A DNA stretch of 64,000 bases from Clostridium cellulovorans 743B (GTDB lineage Bacteria > Bacillota > Clostridia > Clostridiales > Clostridiaceae), in assembly GCF_000145275.1 (NCBI RefSeq), contig NC_014393.1, positions 1,302,001-1,366,000 of the forward strand. Reading direction: 5' to 3'. The position numbers and the translations under genes are program-made. The first letter of the stretch is position 1, and every line of letters starts with the position of its first letter. Under the pieces are notes generated by a model that ran no database searches, had not been told where the DNA came from, and saw nothing but the letters and a program-made list of their open reading frames with translations. Shown piece after piece: positions 60,882 through 64,000 of this stretch.

Positions 60882-61602
60882 GGTGATTATAGTTGAAGAT
60901 AATGAAAAACAGAGAAAGTCAATTACTGAAATTATTGAAAACACTATTATCAGAGAAAAGCTTGATGCAAAAATAATAGTAAGTACCAGTAAAATTAATG
61001 AGGTGACAGCTTGCATTAAAGAGATAGAAGGAAATTTTATCGCATTTTTAGATATAGATTTAAAACAGAACATAAATGGCATAAAGCTTGGGCAATATAT
61101 CAGAGAAAAGTGGCCAAACTGTTTTCTGGTTTTTATAACAAGTCATTCAGAAATGAGTTATCTTACCTTTGAGTATAAACTAGAAGCTTTAGATTTTATT
61201 ATTAAGGATAATGTAGCTCAGATGAGAGGTAGAATAGAGGCAGTACTAATGAAGGCTGTAGAAAGAAGTGTAGCAAAAAATCATAAACAAATCCTTAGCG
61301 TTGAAACTGATGAAGCTATGATAAATATACCTTTTGAAGAAATAGTGTTCTTTGAGACTGCTACTGCTTCACATAAAATAAGAATTCATGCCAAGGACAG
61401 GCAAATTGAATTTTACGGCACTTTATCAGCGGTATTAGAAAAGCTAGATAGTAATTTTTTACGCTGCCATAAAAGTTTTGTTGTAAATAAGAGTCATATA
61501 AAAGAGATTGATAAAATAAACAGAAGGATTTTCTTAGATAATGGAGAGGAATGTTTTGTATCCTTTAGATATTTGAGAGAAGTCATAAAGAGTTTGGTAT
61601 AA
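60874..61602 (+). CDS. AgrA-like LytTR response regulator
   Basis: 242 residues; AAGGAG before the ATG, 8-base overlap with the kinase gene. Receiver with phospho-acceptor Asp60 in IAFLDIDLKQNINGIKL, acidic pair VEDN, and FITSHSEMSYLTFEYKLEALDFI as in AgrA/ComE. LytTR domain: INIPFEEIVFFETATASHKIRIHA, FLRCHKSFVVNKSHIKEID, FVSFRYLREV. It would bind direct repeats in promoters of its regulon; none is obvious upstream by eye. Confidence 0.95.
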   Translation: MLKVIIVEDNEKQRKSITEIIENTIIREKLDAKIIVSTSKINEVTACIKEIEGNFIAFLDIDLKQNINGIKLGQYIREKWPNCFLVFITSHSEMSYLTFEYKLEALDFIIKDNVAQMRGRIEAVLMKAVERSVAKNHKQILSVETDEAMINIPFEEIVFFETATASHKIRIHAKDRQIEFYGTLSAVLEKLDSNFLRCHKSFVVNKSHIKEIDKINRRIFLDNGEECFVSFRYLREVIKSLV

Positions 61603-61876
61603 GGATGAGTTATAGATACTCATAAACATAGTTTAAATTATTAAAAACCGCATCCCCTGTTCTAAATATATAACCGATTTGTCGGATAGATAGTTTAAAT
61701 TTTAGTGTTCAATACTTATAAAAAGCTTGAGGTTTGAAATATGGTTTTAAAACATAGTTACAAAATTTATTGGACAACCTGAGAATTATCTATGGTTATC
61801 TATAAGCAAAGAAACGGTATTAATCATATATAAATTTCTTTAGGAAGAATAAATTATTAAGAAGGTAGGGATAAAT

Positions 61877-62425
61877 ATGGAAAATCAAATACAAAATAGT
61901 GTAGAAAAAAGCAAGAGTAAACAGTTTTTATTAGATTGGATTTTGCCAATTACAGCAGCTATAATATTAGCGCTTTTAATAAATAAGTATGTATTCTTTA
62001 ATATTAAGGTGCCAACAAGTTCTATGTATCCGACTATTATGGAAGGTGATAGACTTATGGTTACTAAAGTTTATAAACCTGAAAAACTAGAAAGAGAAGA
62101 TTTAGTTGTATTTACTATACCAGAAAATAAGGATAGGCTCATTAAAAGACTTATTGGAAAACCTGGAGATGTAGTAGAGATAGCACAGGATGGAAAAGTT
62201 TCTGTTAATGGAGAAAGTCTCGATGAAAGTTATGTAAAAAATCCAGGAGGGATAGCTGGACGTACATATACAGTGCCAGAGGATAGTTACTTTGTATTAG
62301 GAGATAATAGGTCTAATTCTCTAGATAGTAGGTATTGGAATCAAAGTAGCTTTGTTAAAGGAGAAGATATTATAGGAAAAGCAAGATTTACTATATATCC
62401 TTTTAATAGAATCGGTGGAGTTTAA
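61877..62425 (+). CDS. lepB: Signal peptidase I
   Basis: 182 residues, GAAGGTAGGG before the ATG. One N-terminal membrane anchor (ILPITAAIILALLINKYVFF), then the serine-lysine dyad: Ser49 in VPTSSMYPTI and Lys90 in DRLIKRLIGKPGD. Box E is GDNRSNSLDSRYW. This is the Sip-type short form of Gram-positive bacteria, which removes signal peptides from secreted proteins. It stands alone. The 270 bases upstream (61603-61876) hold only a short CCGA/TCGG hairpin near 61673. Confidence 0.95.
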   Translation: MENQIQNSVEKSKSKQFLLDWILPITAAIILALLINKYVFFNIKVPTSSMYPTIMEGDRLMVTKVYKPEKLEREDLVVFTIPENKDRLIKRLIGKPGDVVEIAQDGKVSVNGESLDESYVKNPGGIAGRTYTVPEDSYFVLGDNRSNSLDSRYWNQSSFVKGEDIIGKARFTIYPFNRIGGV

Positions 62426-62476
62426 AAATCATAATCACTAAAATTAAATTTCTTAAAGCAATAGCAATATTTTAAA

Positions 62477-62532
62477 AAGCATTTCTTTGAAACTAGTATC
62501 TATTAATAAGATAAGTTTTGAAGAAATGCTTT
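62477..62532 (+). terminator. Intrinsic terminator after signal peptidase
   Basis: AAAGCATTTCTT (62477-62488) and AAGAAATGCTTT (62521-62532) form a perfect 12-bp base, with an inner GAAAC/GTTTT pairing. Confidence 0.82.
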
Positions 62533-62672
62533 GTATTCTTTAAAACTTATCTTACATGAGGTAATTTGAGTAAAACTCGCTGTATTTATATTAAATTTTT
62601 TACTAACTATTCAAGGATAGTTTTAATTTTTTCTATATGGCGAGCTTATGTATAAATAAGCTTTACCATTGA

Positions 62673-63722
62673 TTAAGTTGAGGAGAATATTACTCCACGA
62701 TTAGGTATAGAAATTATGTTTCCCAATGGGCCAATTGTGCAATCAGTGCCTTCAACAGGATTTCGATTGTTAAGCATGTTTATTGTAATCTTGAAGATAT
62801 TATCAGCAACATAAGCAGTGTCTTGAACGACTGTTCCTGTCATATCTCCTTTTTCTATTAATTCTATAGCTTCTGGTACTCCATCAAAGCCAACTACTGA
62901 TATATTGCTCATCTTGTTTCCAGCATTATAACCATACTTTTGCAAAGCTTTTATAGCACCAATGGCCATTACATCATCATTAGCAATTATTACTTCGATC
63001 CTGTTGCCAAATTGTAAAAAGAAATTGGAAACAGCATCATTGGCTAAGTCTTCTCGCCAATAGCAAACCTTGCTAGCTAGTTCCTGAGTATGTATATTAG
63101 AATTATTTATTGCATCAAGGCAAGAGCGAGTTCTTAAGTCTGAATAGACATTACTAGGATCCCCTAGAAGAAGGATATATTGCATAATATTATCTCTATT
63201 AGAATCTATCATTCCTCTACTTTTGTTCCAGGCATCCACAAGGATCTGACCTTGCATATTTCCACCTTGTTCTGGATTGGTAGTTACAAAATAAGCTTTA
63301 TTGTAAGTATTGACCTCAGCTATAGAAGCGTAGCCGATAAAAGCTACGGGGATATTATGAGATTTAATTTTATCCACAGCATATTTAGTATTGCGAGGGT
63401 CTACTAAATGTAACACTATAAGATCAACTTTATTTTCAGTTAAGACGGAATTAAGTTGTTCATTTTGTATATTTTGATTTGATTGTGCGTCAAAAAATAT
63501 AAAATCTACTACAGAACTGTTTACGCTTTCAATTTTTTTTAAATCTTCTTGAAACGATGAAAGAAGATATGCAGTAGTATAACCTAATAATACTCCAACT
63601 TTAAAAGGTTTTTCAGTATTTGTACAGGGGATAGTAGTTAAATTAACCTTAGGCTCTGGTATAGCTAATGTTAAGATTAGAAGGCTTAATAAAATTAGTG
63701 TTAATTTATGAAATATTTTCAT
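62673..63722 (-). CDS. Periplasmic-binding-protein-like sugar-binding protein (MglB-like)
   Basis: 349 residues with a signal/anchor segment (FHKLTLILLSLLILTLAIP) and no lipobox at the usual place. The type I binding fold follows: KPFKVGVLLGYTTAYLLSSFQEDL, VDLIVLHLVDPRNTKYAVDKI, IPVAFIGYAS, EVIIANDDVMAIGAIKALQKYGY, ISVVGFDGVPEAIELIEKGDMTGTVVQD. This is the galactose/ribose-binding family. No ABC transporter gene is visible beside it; a second copy lies next to it at the window edge. Such proteins can also feed sugar signals to a sensor kinase or chemoreceptor. Confidence 0.9.
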   Translation of the reverse strand: MKIFHKLTLILLSLLILTLAIPEPKVNLTTIPCTNTEKPFKVGVLLGYTTAYLLSSFQEDLKKIESVNSSVVDFIFFDAQSNQNIQNEQLNSVLTENKVDLIVLHLVDPRNTKYAVDKIKSHNIPVAFIGYASIAEVNTYNKAYFVTTNPEQGGNMQGQILVDAWNKSRGMIDSNRDNIMQYILLLGDPSNVYSDLRTRSCLDAINNSNIHTQELASKVCYWREDLANDAVSNFFLQFGNRIEVIIANDDVMAIGAIKALQKYGYNAGNKMSNISVVGFDGVPEAIELIEKGDMTGTVVQDTAYVADNIFKITINMLNNRNPVEGTDCTIGPLGNIISIPNRGVIFSST

Positions 63723-63818
63723 TTTTTTCTCCTTGTATTGTAACTGATGCTGTAGATTGAAAATGATGAATTAATTTGTTAGTGGTGAAGAATTTAATAT
63801 CTTTATTATGATTTTTTA

Positions 63819-64000
63819 TTATGATTGCAAATAATGTAGATAAGTTATTATCCCATGATTAGGTATATATATTATTTTTCCAGTAGGGTCAATTAAACAG
63901 TCCGTTCCTTCAATAAGATTTCTGTTATTTAGTATATTCAAGGCAATTTTAAAAGTATTCATAGCAATATGGTCTGGATTTTGTATAACTGTTCCTGTCA
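63819..64000 (-). CDS. Second sugar-binding protein, 3' part
   Basis: The gene runs off the right edge; 60 C-terminal codons are visible: TGTVIQNPDHIAMNTFKIAL, then NRNLIEGTDCLIDPTGKIIY, then IPNHGI. This matches the end of the preceding gene (TGTVVQDTAYVADNIFKITI, NRNPVEGTDCTIGPLGNIIS). The two are therefore tandem paralogues on the same strand, this one upstream. Confidence 0.88.
   Translation of the reverse strand, partial: TGTVIQNPDHIAMNTFKIALNILNNRNLIEGTDCLIDPTGKIIYIPNHGIITYLHYLQS

Noticed and set aside
61670..61690. CCGA-TTTG-TCGG hairpin as a terminator or riboswitch piece
   Set aside because: Only 4 bp and no T-tract; nothing else around it folds convincingly.

Overview
The window looks like the chromosome of a Clostridium (low-GC Firmicutes). 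The DNA is strongly AT-rich, most genes have a good AGGAGG-type ribosome binding site, TTG and GTG starts are common, and a SAM-I (S-box) riboswitch, a bacteriohemerythrin, GHKL/LytTR and Bce-type two-component systems and intrinsic terminators with T-tracts are present. I saw no rRNA, tRNA, CRISPR array or prophage. I cannot name the species.

Layout. 0-7.3 kb: the 3' end of a GH31 glucosidase, two tandem membrane paralogues feeding into a LytTR regulator, an S-box riboswitch with no methionine gene behind it, then a C45-type acyltransferase/hydrolase overlapping an LD-carboxypeptidase. 7.3-17.6 kb: a FakA-like gene fragment, bacteriohemerythrin, an intact IS3-family element, a LysR gene, an ArsR/NifX-like pair, a HAD phosphatase, and single genes (nucleotidyltransferase, Nudix, CDP-alcohol phosphatidyltransferase, P-loop kinase, glycosyltransferase-like protein, CheY). 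18-24.6 kb: a MarR-MATE efflux pair, an ECF sigma/anti-sigma pair, VOC and DJ-1 proteins. 24.7-29 kb: a glycogen-debranching enzyme and an epimerase-like protein with a STAS-like C-terminus. 29.3-32.1 kb: an unusual membrane protein/TPR/TPR-AAA+ trio. 32.4-41.2 kb: cysS, DUF2920-like hydrolase, lipoprotein, ABC exporter, a protein with two P-loop halves, a SUFU-domain protein and an SGNH esterase. 41.4-43.3 kb: a second ECF sigma/DUF4179 pair.

43.5-51.7 kb is a defence island: hsdR, fic, hsdM and hsdS on one strand, followed by an Rpn-family nuclease gene carrying a strong internal start that would make a C-terminal small protein. 52.4-57.2 kb is a Bce-type antimicrobial-peptide sensing and resistance module (response regulator, sensor kinase, ABC ATPase, large permease), with a dyad operator and a potentially structured leader before the transporter; its response regulator has an apparent frameshift just after the start codon. 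57.2-59.2 kb is a scrambled zone: a second Rpn copy is split around a GNAT gene and followed by a scrap of the permease 3' end and a retropepsin-like gene that has lost its catalytic part. 59.4-64 kb holds a 48-aa membrane peptide under an SD-masking hairpin, an AgrC/AgrA-like two-component system, signal peptidase I, and two consecutive sugar-binding protein genes, the second cut by the window edge.

The most interesting points are the Rpn internal start, the R-Fic-M-S gene order, the membrane/TPR/AAA+ trio, the structured leader before the Bce transporter, the frameshifted Bce regulator, the near-identical 50-bp LysR-type sites flanking the ArsR/NifX pair, the orphan S-box and several decayed repeats that follow gene ends. 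All family assignments come from motifs read by eye; no database search was possible.
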